From: Oceanospirillaceae bacterium
GTDB lineage: Bacteria; Pseudomonadota; Gammaproteobacteria; Pseudomonadales; Balneatricaceae
Assembly: GCA_013215505.1 (NCBI GenBank)
Contig: JABSQZ010000025.1
Coordinates: 45,507 to 109,506, forward strand
DNA: 64,000 nucleotides
Direction of reading: 5' to 3'
In this document: positions 1 to 8,689 of the stretch, piece by piece
Numbering within the stretch: position 1 is the first letter of the stretch
Layout of the letters: each line of letters starts with the position of its first letter
Notes under the pieces: generated by a model
Databases searched by the model: none
What the model was told of the DNA's origin: nothing
Seen by the model: the letters and a program-made list of their open reading frames with translations, nothing else
Translations under genes and position numbers: made by a program

Positions 1-503
1 TCACCAGAAGCGCTGATTTGCTGCATCAAAGTCAGCGTTTGCGGGGCAATGCTAAAGCCGAGGTGTGCATAGCGGGCGGCAAAGCGGGCGACTCTTAAGA
101 CCCGCAGTGGATCTTCGCTAAATGCCGGGGAGACATGGCGTAATACTTTATCTTCTAAGTCACGTTGTCCATGATAGGGATCGATAATATTACCTTTGCT
201 GTCCTCTGCCATGGCATTAATGGTCAGGTCTCTGCGGGACAGATCTTGCTCCAAAGTGACGTCGGCAGCGGCATAGAATGAAAACCCTTTGTAGCCTTTT
301 CCGCTTTTGCGCTCTGTGCGAGCAAGGGCATGCTCTTCTTTAGTTTGCGGGTGTAAAAAGACCGGAAAGTCCGCTCCTACAGGGGTGTACCCACGCGCTA
401 GTAGCTGCTCAATATCTGCACCGACGATAACCCAGTCTCTGTCATTGACTGGGTATTTAAGTAACTTGTCTCTAACAGCACCGCCGACCAGGTAGGTTTT
501 CAT
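1..503 (-). CDS. cca: CCA-adding tRNA nucleotidyltransferase (partial, 3' end missing)
   Basis: This is the N-terminal part of the enzyme that builds or repairs the CCA end of tRNAs from CTP and ATP; the C-terminal part lies beyond the window edge. Reading from the ATG at 503, the protein begins [12 protein letters not shown], the nucleotidyltransferase GG-x-VRD motif, followed by the metal-binding D-R-D pair at about residues 21-23. Further on are [10 protein letters not shown] and a segment [14 protein letters not shown], both typical of class II CCA enzymes. The start codon overlaps the glpE stop codon (ATGA, 500-503), so translation is probably coupled. Family assignment is firm; whether HD phosphatase activity is present cannot be judged because that domain is outside the window. 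Confidence 0.95.
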   Translation of the reverse strand, partial: MKTYLVGGAVRDKLLKYPVNDRDWVIVGADIEQLLARGYTPVGADFPVFLHPQTKEEHALARTERKSGKGYKGFSFYAAADVTLEQDLSRRDLTINAMAEDSKGNIIDPYHGQRDLEDKVLRHVSPAFSEDPLRVLRVARFAARYAHLGFSIAPQTLTLMQQISASG

Positions 504-823
504 TCCCCGGAATCTATATCTTCGGGAAATTCACTCTGCCAGGCTTCAAAGCCACCATCGATACTGGCCACAGTAGTGAATCCGAGCGAGCTAATATACT
601 GTGCCGCACTTTTACTGCTATTACCGTGGTAGCAGAGCACTAACAAGGGATGGTCTTTTTTAACCCCAGCCAGTAATTGCTGCATATTGTCGTTGTTGAG
701 GTTTTTGGCCTGGCTGGGATGGCCATTGATGAAACTGCCGGTATCTCGAATGTCGAATAAAGTGGCATTTTGGGATATTAACTGTTGCGCCTGCTGGCAA
801 TTAATACATTGATATTCTGACAT
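500..823 (-). CDS. glpE: GlpE-type thiosulfate sulfurtransferase (single-domain rhodanese)
   Basis: The 107-residue protein is a single rhodanese domain that moves sulfane sulfur from thiosulfate to cyanide or to a thiol acceptor such as thioredoxin in the cytoplasm. The active-site loop is CYHGNSS with the catalytic cysteine at residue 64. The flanking DIRD (about 24-27) and SIDGGFEAW (about 87-95) segments are the GlpE signature, and the length matches E. coli GlpE (108). No signal peptide is present. It is followed with a 4-bp overlap by cca and preceded by apaH, so it probably belongs to a housekeeping operon here rather than to a glycerol operon, as it does in E. coli. Confidence 0.92.
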   Translation of the reverse strand: MSEYQCINCQQAQQLISQNATLFDIRDTGSFINGHPSQAKNLNNDNMQQLLAGVKKDHPLLVLCYHGNSSKSAAQYISSLGFTTVASIDGGFEAWQSEFPEDIDSGE

Positions 824-859
824 TTATATACCTTTTTGCTGATCTGAACAGAGATTTAA

Positions 860-1690
860 TTATGTTTTAGGGGTGCTGGATTGAGATAAACTAGCCACCT
901 TATGCAGACTAAGATCATCTAAGCGCAAAGCGGTTAAGTGTTCTCCCCAGACGCATCCGGTGTCCAAAGCTATGATTTTACTTTGATTGGTTTGGCCCAT
1001 TATAGCAGCCCAGTGACCGAACAGGATAAGTGGGGAGTTCTGATTAGGGCTGTGCATTTCAAACCAGGGTTGAAATCCATTGGGGTGATTGCCTATCTCT
1101 CCTTTGTAGCTCAGCTCTAAACGCTCAGTTGCGCTGCAAAAGCGCATTCTGGTCAGGTAGTTAGTAATACAGCGCAAGCGATCCAGGCCCTGCAGCGAAT
1201 CACTCCACTGATCGGGAAGGTTGCCGTACATCTGCTGGAAATATTCTGGGTAACTATCGCCTTGCAGTATTTTTTCGACTTCTCTGGCTCTGTTTTGAGC
1301 TTGTCCTATGCTCCAGGACGCGGGAATCCCAGCGTGGGTCATTACTGTGTGCAATTGGCGGTCATAATGCAGCAGCGGTTGTGCTTTTAGCCACAACATA
1401 AGGTCATGGCAATCAGTGGCTGCTAAAGTCTCTGCTAGCGTGTCGGATTTTTTTAATCTGGCGTTGCCAAAATATACGGCCAGTAAATGTAAATCATGGT
1501 TGCCCAGCACCACTTGCGCAGCTGTGCCTAAGTTTTTGATAAAGCGCAAAGTTTTTAAAGAGTCGGGGCCGCGGTTAACCAGATCGCCGACAAACCACAA
1601 TTTATCGTTGCTGCTAAACTCAATTTTTATCAATAGCGCTTGCAGCTCTGCAAAACACCCTTGTAAATCACCGATAGCGTATGTAGCCAA
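860..1690 (-). CDS. apaH: Symmetrical bis(5'-nucleosyl)-tetraphosphatase (Ap4A hydrolase)
   Basis: ApaH splits diadenosine tetraphosphate into two ADP and also removes Np4 caps from mRNA. The 276-residue protein shows the metallophosphatase signature in order: GDLQGC at 7-12, GDLVNRGPDS at 35-44 and GNHD at 63-66, with the later histidines in THAG and GHWA. The usual start is a TTG at 1690 behind an AGGT sequence; no in-frame ATG fits the conserved N-terminus better. It lies 65 bp downstream of apaG in the widely conserved order pdxA-rsmA-apaG-apaH, so the four are probably cotranscribed. Confidence 0.96.
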   Translation of the reverse strand: MATYAIGDLQGCFAELQALLIKIEFSSNDKLWFVGDLVNRGPDSLKTLRFIKNLGTAAQVVLGNHDLHLLAVYFGNARLKKSDTLAETLAATDCHDLMLWLKAQPLLHYDRQLHTVMTHAGIPASWSIGQAQNRAREVEKILQGDSYPEYFQQMYGNLPDQWSDSLQGLDRLRCITNYLTRMRFCSATERLELSYKGEIGNHPNGFQPWFEMHSPNQNSPLILFGHWAAIMGQTNQSKIIALDTGCVWGEHLTALRLDDLSLHKVASLSQSSTPKT

Positions 1691-1755
1691 AACACATTAC
1701 CTGTAGAATATTATATTGTTACCTTTGACCACTAATTAGCCCTTTGCTACTTAAC

Positions 1756-2163
1756 TTAATGCAATGCGTTGGGGATAGCCAAAGTGAAGGCGCTTATTTC
1801 TGCTTTGAAGTTCTCGCCATTTTCGGTAATCATGTTGTAGTGACCAAACATACTGCCTATGTTGGTTTCTATCACCGCTCCAGAGCTGTACTGATAACTG
1901 CTGTGCGCTTTTATCATAGGTTGAACACCTATCACACCATCACCCTCAATCTGTTGTTGTTTTTCATTACCGTCGGTCACAACCCAGCGGCGTGACAACA
2001 GTTGAACGCTTATTTCGGCAGTGTTTTTTATAGTGACTGTGTATGAAAAAACAAAGCGCTTGGCATCAGTATCGGATTGAGCGGCTTCAAATTTTGACTC
2101 CACTGTAATTTTCACTTGTTCAGCTATTTCGCTCGTCGAGGTCTGCTGGTCTTTATCAGTCAT
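1756..2163 (-). CDS. apaG: ApaG protein
   Basis: A 135-residue ApaG/DUF525 domain protein with an immunoglobulin-like beta-sandwich fold. The conserved blocks are FSYTVTIKN, LLSRRWVVTDG, GVIGVQP and YNMITENGENF. Its biochemical role is not settled; mutants in enterobacteria affect cobalt resistance and magnesium efflux. The N-terminal 15 residues are polar and absent from most homologues (E. coli has 125 residues). The start codon lies one base after the rsmA stop, which indicates translational coupling. Confidence 0.94.
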   Translation of the reverse strand: MTDKDQQTSTSEIAEQVKITVESKFEAAQSDTDAKRFVFSYTVTIKNTAEISVQLLSRRWVVTDGNEKQQQIEGDGVIGVQPMIKAHSSYQYSSGAVIETNIGSMFGHYNMITENGENFKAEISAFTLAIPNALH

Positions 2164-2164
2164 C

Positions 2165-2983
2165 TTAGGTATCTGTGTTTGTCTGGTGAGAGGAAGCTAA
2201 AAAATCAGCAATGCAAATAAACTCTGGCAACGACAAGGTTTCAGGTCGCCGCGTTGGGTTGATACCCAGTGCTTCAAGTTGCTCTGCATCAATCATCTTT
2301 TTCAAATTATTACGCAATGTTTTACGGCGCATGCTAAAAGAAGTTTTTACTACGTTTTCCAGAGTACTTAAGCAGCTGGCGACATGCGGTTTCTGTTTAT
2401 AAGGCGTCAATCTGACAATAGCAGACTCAACTTTTGGAACAGGGTCAAATGCTTCTGGGGGCACTATAAACAGAGGCTCTACTTCACAGTAATATTGCGC
2501 CATTATGCCCAGGCGACCATATAGCTTGGCGCCGGGTTTGGATGCCAGGCGATCAACGACTTCTTTTTGCAACATAAAATGCATGTCTTGAACACAAGTA
2601 GTGTGTTGCAAGAGGTGGAAAATTAATTGTGTTGATATGTTGTACGGTAAGTTACCGACAATTCTCAAAGGCTGATCATTGTGTTGCAGTGAGCTGAAGT
2701 CAAATTTCATCGCATCTGCTTCGTGAATTCGAAAATTATCCCCGTAGCTAAAAAACTTAGCCCGTAAAATGGGCAGCAGATCGCGATCCAGTTCAATGGC
2801 GTCTAGAGCGCCCGCTTCATCGAGAATTTCTTCGGTTAATGCGCCTAGCCCGGGTCCAATCTCTACCATGTGGTCACTGGGTCGGGGGCAGACGCCTCTG
2901 ATGATTCGGCGAATAACGCCCTGATCTTGTAAAAAGTTCTGACCAAAGCGTTTACGTGCTTTGTGTCCAAGGTTTTTGCTCAT
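2165..2983 (-). CDS. rsmA: 16S rRNA dimethyladenosine transferase
   Basis: RsmA (KsgA) dimethylates the two adjacent adenosines in the 3' terminal helix of 16S rRNA during late 30S assembly, using S-adenosylmethionine. The 272 residues carry the N-terminal KRFGQNFL motif (11-18), the SAM-binding EIGPGLGALT (41-50), an acidic ELD after strand 2, and the adenine-methyltransferase motif NLPYN (111-115). The C-terminal part holds the helical substrate-specificity region with SMRRKTLRNNL. It sits 18 bp downstream of pdxA and directly before apaG, the standard gammaproteobacterial order. Confidence 0.97.
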   Translation of the reverse strand: MSKNLGHKARKRFGQNFLQDQGVIRRIIRGVCPRPSDHMVEIGPGLGALTEEILDEAGALDAIELDRDLLPILRAKFFSYGDNFRIHEADAMKFDFSSLQHNDQPLRIVGNLPYNISTQLIFHLLQHTTCVQDMHFMLQKEVVDRLASKPGAKLYGRLGIMAQYYCEVEPLFIVPPEAFDPVPKVESAIVRLTPYKQKPHVASCLSTLENVVKTSFSMRRKTLRNNLKKMIDAEQLEALGINPTRRPETLSLPEFICIADFLASSHQTNTDT

Positions 2984-3001
2984 GTGTAGATAGACCTTAT
3001 A

Positions 3002-3991
3002 TTAAAGTTGGCGATTATTTGCCAGTGTTGCTGCATATTTTAGAGCGACTTCTAAGCTACCGCAATCCGCCTGACCGCTGCCAGCGATGTCCAGGGCAGT
3101 GCCGTGATCAACAGAAGTTCGGATAATGGGTAAACCTAAAGTGATATTTACGGCTTTGCCAAAGCCGCTGAATTTCAGTACCGGTAGCCCTTGATCGTGA
3201 TACATTGCCAACACTGCATCACAACTGGCTAAGTACTTATCGGTGAATAAAGTGTCGGCGGGTAGAGGGCCTATTAAATCTAAGCCGGTCGCTTTAAGCT
3301 CCTCTAAAACCGGAGTAATTGTATCAATTTCTTCCATGCCCATGTGTCCATTTTCCCCGGCGTGGGGGTTCAGACCGCAGACCAGTATTCTCGGTTTGTC
3401 GATGCCGAATACTGAGGTTAAATCGGCTTGTAAAATAGTAATAATTTTCCTTAGTTTGTCTTTAGTGATTGCTGCACTAACTTGATTGAGCGGTAAATGG
3501 GTGGTCACTAAAGCCACTCTGAGTGTTTCGGTGGCCAGCATCATCACCACTTCCGGCACCTTACATTGTTGCTGTAAAAATTCAGTATGGCCGCTAAAAG
3601 CAATGCCGGCCTGATTGATGATACCTTTGTGCACAGGGGGGGTGACCATCGCCTGGAACAGGCCCTCAAGACAACCAGAACAAGCTATTCTTAGTGTTTC
3701 GATTACATAGGCAGCATTGTTTACATCTAATGTTCCCGCCGTTACTGGACTGTTCAGCTCGACGGGTTGAAGATAAATTTCACCGCTTTTACTGCTGCTA
3801 AAATGACCTGCAGCGAAGGCGTTAATTTTTAAAGGTAAATTTAATGCTTGCGCGGCTTGTTGTAGTAGCACAGGGTCGCCGATCACTACCAATTGGTCGG
3901 TGTAGTGATGCTGAGCTATTTTGACAATGAGCTCTGGTCCTATCCCGGCAGGCTCGCCACTGGTAATGGCTATACGTTTAATCTTAGACAT
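3002..3991 (-). CDS. pdxA: 4-hydroxythreonine-4-phosphate dehydrogenase
   Basis: PdxA oxidises 4-phosphohydroxy-L-threonine in the DXP-dependent pathway to pyridoxal 5'-phosphate. The sequence shows TSGEPAGIGPEL near the N-terminus, MVTPPVHKG, SGHTEFL, the metal-site region CGLNPHAGENGHMG, and the C-terminal MYHDQGLPVLKF plus RTSVDHGTALDIAG. The ATG at 3991 gives 329 residues, the length of the E. coli enzyme; a TTG 12 bp upstream would add four residues. It heads the pdxA-rsmA-apaG-apaH-glpE-cca run and is separated from surA by a strong terminator at 4305-4345, so it must have its own promoter in the 300-bp gap. Confidence 0.97.
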   Translation of the reverse strand: MSKIKRIAITSGEPAGIGPELIVKIAQHHYTDQLVVIGDPVLLQQAAQALNLPLKINAFAAGHFSSSKSGEIYLQPVELNSPVTAGTLDVNNAAYVIETLRIACSGCLEGLFQAMVTPPVHKGIINQAGIAFSGHTEFLQQQCKVPEVVMMLATETLRVALVTTHLPLNQVSAAITKDKLRKIITILQADLTSVFGIDKPRILVCGLNPHAGENGHMGMEEIDTITPVLEELKATGLDLIGPLPADTLFTDKYLASCDAVLAMYHDQGLPVLKFSGFGKAVNITLGLPIIRTSVDHGTALDIAGSGQADCGSLEVALKYAATLANNRQL

Positions 3992-4003
3992 CTGCAAACT
4001 CAA

Positions 4004-4404
4004 AATACATTTTTCAAAGGGGGATTATATACGCTCGGTCACTCCTGTACTAGGGAACATGTCAACAAGTCTGGTAAGTACTCGCTGCGGATAATAAACG
4101 GGTTATCTGCTAAGCGTTTAGATATAGGTATGCAATGACACCGGAGTGCAGTGTGTTGATCGGGGCATGTAAAGTTGCAATGTGTTGGCGTGATTGCTCT
4201 GGATAGCTTGTAGAGAAGTGTCCGGACTTATTTGTATCTAAAATGCAGATAAGTGCTCGCGGATGATTAATTGCTTTGAATGGTGCGGCTAGTGTCAGTT
4301 TTAGAGTAGTAAAAAAGCAACCTTGAAGGTTGCTTTTTTACTACTGAGATTACAACAAGTGTGTTAACTAAAAGTAGATGGTGTGAATTTAAATTAGTCT
4401 TTGG
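4004..4404. other. Intergenic region between surA and pdxA
   Basis: A 401-bp stretch with no convincing coding region on either strand. It holds the surA terminator (4305-4345). The remaining part (4004-4304) should contain the pdxA promoter, but no pair of -35/-10 boxes stands out. Confidence 0.6.
4305..4345 (-). terminator. Strong bidirectional hairpin terminator after surA
   Basis: Two perfectly complementary 20-base arms (4305-4324 and 4326-4345) are separated by a single base. The stem includes A6/T6 tracts, so transcripts from either strand would have a GC-containing upper stem (AGCAACCTT/AAGGTTGCT) followed by a U run. It lies 60 bp after the surA stop codon and separates the lptD-surA unit from pdxA. 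Confidence 0.85.
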
Positions 4405-5697
4405 CTACTTGAACTCTACGTAGGCATTGGCGCGAATTTCCCGCAGCCAGTTATCCTTCTCCTCGGCAAATTTGCGTTTGCCTATGATGTTACGGGCCTG
4501 GTTCTCCTTGGCTAAATTACTGACATCTACAGTCTTTCTCTCTAGGACTTCGAGTATGTGCCAACCGAATCTGCTTTCAAAAGGCAGGCTGATCTGACCG
4601 ACTTTGTTGCTATTCATAACCTGTTCAAATTCAGGGACCATTTGTCCGTTTTCAGTCCAGCCTAAGTCGCCTCCCTGAGAACTGCTACCAGGATCGTTGC
4701 TAAACTCTTCGGCAAGTGCTGCAAAGTGATCACTGTGTTTTAGTAGTCTCTGGTAAAGCTGTGCGGCTGTACGCTTGGCTTGGGCCGCTGAAATGATTTC
4801 GCTGGGGGAGATTAAAATATGCCTGACTTTGGTTTTTTGAATGTTTAATGTGGCATTTGCATTACGGCTGTCACGCAGTAATAAAATATGAAAGCCGCTG
4901 GGGGTGCGGGTTGCCTGACTAAACTGATCAACTTTCAAACCGGAGATTGCGCTCACTAGCGAACTGGGAAGTTCGGCGATTTTTCGCCAGCCCATATCGC
5001 CGCCATTTAAGGCGTTGGCAGCGCTGGAGCTACTGATGGCAATGTTGGCAAATTTGGCGCCATTGACTAACTTCTGGTAAATAGCATCCGCCTTTGTCTT
5101 GGCTGTCTTGATGTTGCTGGGTGTCATCGGGCTCGGGATAGTGATTAATATATCACTGAGTAAAACTTCGGCATTGCTCTCGCCCGCTCTAGAGCTTAAG
5201 AAGTTTTTTACTTCACGATTAGATATTTGAATCCGCTGATTAACATTACTTTCTTGCAGCTGTCTGATCAGAATATCTTCTTTAATTTTTTCCCTGGTTA
5301 CAATATAGTCTTGTCCCTGGGCGATCAGAGCCTCTCTGAATTTGGCTAAACTCATGCCGTTATTTTGTGCGATTTGGCTGATAGTGGCGTTAAGTTGTCT
5401 GTCTGTGACTTTGATTCCCTGTTCAGCGGCCATTTGCAGCATGATACTGCGCAAGATCATCTGCTCCATTACCTGAGACTGTAATACTTGCTGCGAGGGA
5501 AGTTTTGCTCCCTGCTGTCGGATTTGACTGCTGGCCCTACTCAGGCTGTCGGTAAAGTCTGAGGCAAGGATGACGTCGTCATTAACCACGGCAATGATCC
5601 GATCCAGAGAACTGGCTACCACTGCCTGGGATAGCAGCAGCAAGCTAGTAATGAATGTGAAATTAATAAGTTTTTTTAATGGGCTAATTGACAGCAT
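4405..5697 (-). CDS. surA: Periplasmic peptidyl-prolyl isomerase / outer-membrane protein chaperone SurA
   Basis: SurA escorts unfolded beta-barrel proteins, LptD included, across the periplasm to the Bam complex. From the ATG at 5697 the protein has a signal peptide ending near VVA-SS, the N-terminal chaperone domain (ASSLDRIIAVVNDDVIL onward), and two parvulin domains at about residues 175-275 and 285-385, each with the FAxLA...S..GGDLGW-type core. The total of about 430 residues matches E. coli SurA (428). An upstream GTG (5709) is possible. The start overlaps the end of lptD by 14 bp, showing coupled expression of chaperone and client. Confidence 0.96.
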   Translation of the reverse strand: MLSISPLKKLINFTFITSLLLLSQAVVASSLDRIIAVVNDDVILASDFTDSLSRASSQIRQQGAKLPSQQVLQSQVMEQMILRSIMLQMAAEQGIKVTDRQLNATISQIAQNNGMSLAKFREALIAQGQDYIVTREKIKEDILIRQLQESNVNQRIQISNREVKNFLSSRAGESNAEVLLSDILITIPSPMTPSNIKTAKTKADAIYQKLVNGAKFANIAISSSSAANALNGGDMGWRKIAELPSSLVSAISGLKVDQFSQATRTPSGFHILLLRDSRNANATLNIQKTKVRHILISPSEIISAAQAKRTAAQLYQRLLKHSDHFAALAEEFSNDPGSSSQGGDLGWTENGQMVPEFEQVMNSNKVGQISLPFESRFGWHILEVLERKTVDVSNLAKENQARNIIGKRKFAEEKDNWLREIRANAYVEFK

Positions 5698-8452
5698 TGT
5701 AGTACTCACGTTTTTGATAACCTTTTATTTTATCCCTAAGCTCTTTGTTGGTGCTTTTACCAACACCGCCCAGGCCTTTGAGAATAAATTGAACTGCTAT
5801 TGTCTTATCTCTGTTAGGTTCTTTAAATTCATCTCTATACACTATGCGGGTTTTCCAGCAGCAGCTCTCAAACTCTAATCCCAACGCGGCATCAACAGCA
5901 GTGTTGGTTCTCCAATCATACTGCATCAGTCCTAAACCAGACCAGTTGTTGGCAATCGGCCAGAGCATAGACAAGGTGCTCTGCTTTCTTGTATCTCTGG
6001 TGAATCTGTGTCTGATCCCGATCACATGATTTGGATCGGCCTCATATTTTAAATCTAAGGTCATTTCCGAATTGTCCAGGGTGTCGGCATCAAATGCGGC
6101 ATCAAATAGTGCTCTGACTCGGGAGTTTGGTCGCCATATGACTGAAGTGGCAAAGTCGGATGTGTCATCTTTAATAGGGTCGGCATTGGGATCAATGCGC
6201 ACTTTTCGATCGGCCAGATAAATAGCGTGACCGACACTGGCAGAGACAATTTCTCGCCCCTCATCGGAAATTACTCTGGAGGTTAAACCCAGTGAAATTC
6301 TTTTAGAGTCGCCAAATCTATCGTCACCACTGAATCTGTTATCCCGAAATAGAGAGTTGTAAGTGAAAGTGAGTTCCGAAGTATCAAAATCTGGCAGTGA
6401 TTTTTGATCCACATAAGGCACATATAATGCGTACAAACGAGGCTCTAAGGTCTGAGTGTAGCCTTTGTCCTGGAAGCTGAAGTCACGGTCAAAAATCAAC
6501 CCGGAATCTATCTCTAAAATAGGCACAGTTGCCTTGGGGTTGCTGCTGGCATTGCTTACCTGATTATTTAAATTATATCTGGCGTGCCACAGCTTTAGTT
6601 TAGGTTTTATATAACCCCAGGTTTTTATTACTTCGCCGGAAATGCTGGGGTTGAATATCAGTCGGTCACCCGTAAGACGATCTGTGCCGGTTAAGCCGTC
6701 AAGATCCCTGTCGAAGCGGGTTAATACCGTTCTGTGATTAAAGCTGATGTGTTCATAGGGGGCTGCAGGTGAGCCGCTAAATCTGATTTCAGGTAAGCGC
6801 TGGTAAGGTTTGGTGCTGTCGTCGATCGTCTGGTATCTCTGGACCAAGACAGAGCTCTGCCAGGTATCGGCCTGGTAGTTTATTTTTGCACTTTGATTGA
6901 GTTGATTGTTCTCGTCATCATCGACATCTAAGTCTGAACCGAAATCTGCAAAATATTCGTTGTCGCTGACCGCGGTGTAGTCAATATGGGTGTTGAACTG
7001 GCCATATTGTCCTTGGTGGTTGAGGCCCAGTAACCAGCGTTGGCCTTTAGTTGAGTTTTTGCTGGCGACTGAACCCATACTGATTCTGTTGAGGCTGTAC
7101 TTGTCCAGATATCGAAACTCATTTTCCAATAGTAAGGTTTCATTGCCAGTCAGTTTTGCCGTTAAAGTGTCATCCATATGAGGGGCAATATTGAAGTAAT
7201 AGGGGATAGTGACCTGGCTGTCGCTGTCGGTAAACTTGAAACTGGGGTAGAGGAAGCCGCTCTTGCGTCGATCATCTAGCGGGAAATAAAACACTGGAAA
7301 GTATATTACCGGCTGACCAAACAACACCAGCTTGGCGTTCTCGGCACGACCAAAGCCTTTTTCTACATCCAGATTGATGTTGTCAGCAGTGACTTTCCAA
7401 CTCTCCTCTCCAGGTGGGCACAAGGTATAACTGCCTTGTTCTATCTCTAAGATATCCGATGTATTATTAGCTTTATGAGTAATCACACTGGCATTACCGC
7501 GAATGTTTTTATCGTGAACGACATATTTAGCATCATAAAGGCGGGTTTCTTCGCCGTTGATGTTTCCTTCTGCCCTCGACCCGGTAACTAACAGACCGGT
7601 CTTGCGATAGGTAACTCCATCTTCAAGGGAAAATTCGCCGGTTTCCTGATCGATTGTGGCCATCGGGCTGTGTAACAGCCGGTCCCCTTGAAGTATGTCG
7701 ACATTACCTTTTAAGGTCGAGGTTTGCCCTAGTACAGTGGCGGATTCATCGGCACTGATAAACACTTGTTGTGAATTTGTGGGCGTTTTAGTATCGGGGT
7801 CACCAATCTTTGGTGAGATATAGCGACCTCTACAAGCTCCTTGATTGCCTGTGTCTGTCGTGTAGGGATACCAATCTAAATTTTTAAAATCCAGGCTGGT
7901 CTGTTCTATCACTGGATTGTCATCGCCAGAGAGCTGCAGGGTCTGAGAGGCTGATTTTTCAGCTACTTCAGTATCCTGTGCAGAAACATTCGCCTCTTGC
8001 AATGCAGATGATGCTATTGTCGGCTGAGGTTGCGACGTTGCAGCAGCAGAGATGTTGGGGGTGCCTGATTCTCTTGTTGGTTCTGTAGCTGAGGTTGCAA
8101 TGCTTTGTCTGTTGAGGGCATTTGTTGATTTGGCTGGAGCCGGACTCTGCTCTGGCAGTGTTGGCTCTGTTATGTCACTTGGCTGTAAAGAGGGTGGTTC
8201 GATAGTCGCTTTCTTTTTGAAAGTTACTGCAGAGTGATCATTAATGGTTGCTGGCAGTGATTCAGGAAACAACTCTGACGATATAGCATTGGAACTATTG
8301 ATATTAATATTCGCGGCACTACAATCCCATTGGCCTTTTATTTGTCGGCACTGCCAACTTGATTCGGCGTTAGCGCTGGTGTGAATGCTCGCTAAGGTGG
8401 CAGCGATAATCGCTAATTTGAGCTGTTGAGGAGCATGTTTCTTTAAGTACAT
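5684..8452 (-). CDS. lptD: LPS-assembly protein LptD
   Basis: LptD is the outer-membrane barrel that, with LptE, inserts lipopolysaccharide into the outer leaflet. The ATG at 8452 (a TTG at 8470 is also possible) opens a signal peptide ending SANA-ES. A WQCRQIKGQWDC cysteine pair follows, then a Ser/Thr/Ala/Pro-rich linker of about 130 residues that is not part of the conserved core. The periplasmic OstA jellyroll domain comes next (about residues 225-400), then the long C-terminal barrel with many aromatic beta-strands. The adjacent cysteines of LESCCWK near residue 870 correspond to the paired cysteines that form the inter-domain disulfides in E. coli LptD. The length (about 922) is longer than E. 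coli's 784 mainly because of the linker. Confidence 0.96.
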   Translation of the reverse strand: MYLKKHAPQQLKLAIIAATLASIHTSANAESSWQCRQIKGQWDCSAANININSSNAISSELFPESLPATINDHSAVTFKKKATIEPPSLQPSDITEPTLPEQSPAPAKSTNALNRQSIATSATEPTRESGTPNISAAATSQPQPTIASSALQEANVSAQDTEVAEKSASQTLQLSGDDNPVIEQTSLDFKNLDWYPYTTDTGNQGACRGRYISPKIGDPDTKTPTNSQQVFISADESATVLGQTSTLKGNVDILQGDRLLHSPMATIDQETGEFSLEDGVTYRKTGLLVTGSRAEGNINGEETRLYDAKYVVHDKNIRGNASVITHKANNTSDILEIEQGSYTLCPPGEESWKVTADNINLDVEKGFGRAENAKLVLFGQPVIYFPVFYFPLDDRRKSGFLYPSFKFTDSDSQVTIPYYFNIAPHMDDTLTAKLTGNETLLLENEFRYLDKYSLNRISMGSVASKNSTKGQRWLLGLNHQGQYGQFNTHIDYTAVSDNEYFADFGSDLDVDDDENNQLNQSAKINYQADTWQSSVLVQRYQTIDDSTKPYQRLPEIRFSGSPAAPYEHISFNHRTVLTRFDRDLDGLTGTDRLTGDRLIFNPSISGEVIKTWGYIKPKLKLWHARYNLNNQVSNASSNPKATVPILEIDSGLIFDRDFSFQDKGYTQTLEPRLYALYVPYVDQKSLPDFDTSELTFTYNSLFRDNRFSGDDRFGDSKRISLGLTSRVISDEGREIVSASVGHAIYLADRKVRIDPNADPIKDDTSDFATSVIWRPNSRVRALFDAAFDADTLDNSEMTLDLKYEADPNHVIGIRHRFTRDTRKQSTLSMLWPIANNWSGLGLMQYDWRTNTAVDAALGLEFESCCWKTRIVYRDEFKEPNRDKTIAVQFILKGLGGVGKSTNKELRDKIKGYQKREYYNAVN

Positions 8453-8485
8453 CTTGTGGAATCCAGCCAAATTAGAGTGAAAGAT

Positions 8486-8515
8486 ATCTTACTCGATGAA
8501 TTGAACAATTGTTAA
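8486..8515 (-). promoter_or_regulatory. Candidate sigma-70 promoter of lptD-surA
   Basis: Reading on the minus strand, TTAACA (8515-8510) and TAAGAT (8491-8486) are separated by 18 bases and lie about 35 bp upstream of the lptD start codon. The boxes are reasonable but were found by eye only. A sigma-E promoter, known upstream of surA in enterobacteria, was not recognised. Confidence 0.35.
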
Positions 8516-8689
8516 TGTACTGAAATAATGGGAGATACTGGTGATCAATCATTAATCAAGTACATCTTTAGCAGCGAGTTGTAGTAAATATGACCAAATT
8601 ATTTTAGTTAGTCGGGCATAATAAATAAGCATCCGGAATAATAGAGCATATGGGTTATGAATTACAGTATTTGTGGAAAACAATAGAAG

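Noticed and set aside
4060..4085. A single ACTCGCT in the surA-pdxA gap as another heptamer array
   Set aside because: Only one copy occurs, with no in-phase neighbours, so it is probably chance.
7990..8270. Plus-strand reading frames in the lptD linker region
   Set aside because: They lie wholly opposite the low-complexity linker of lptD and have no ribosome-binding site or family resemblance.
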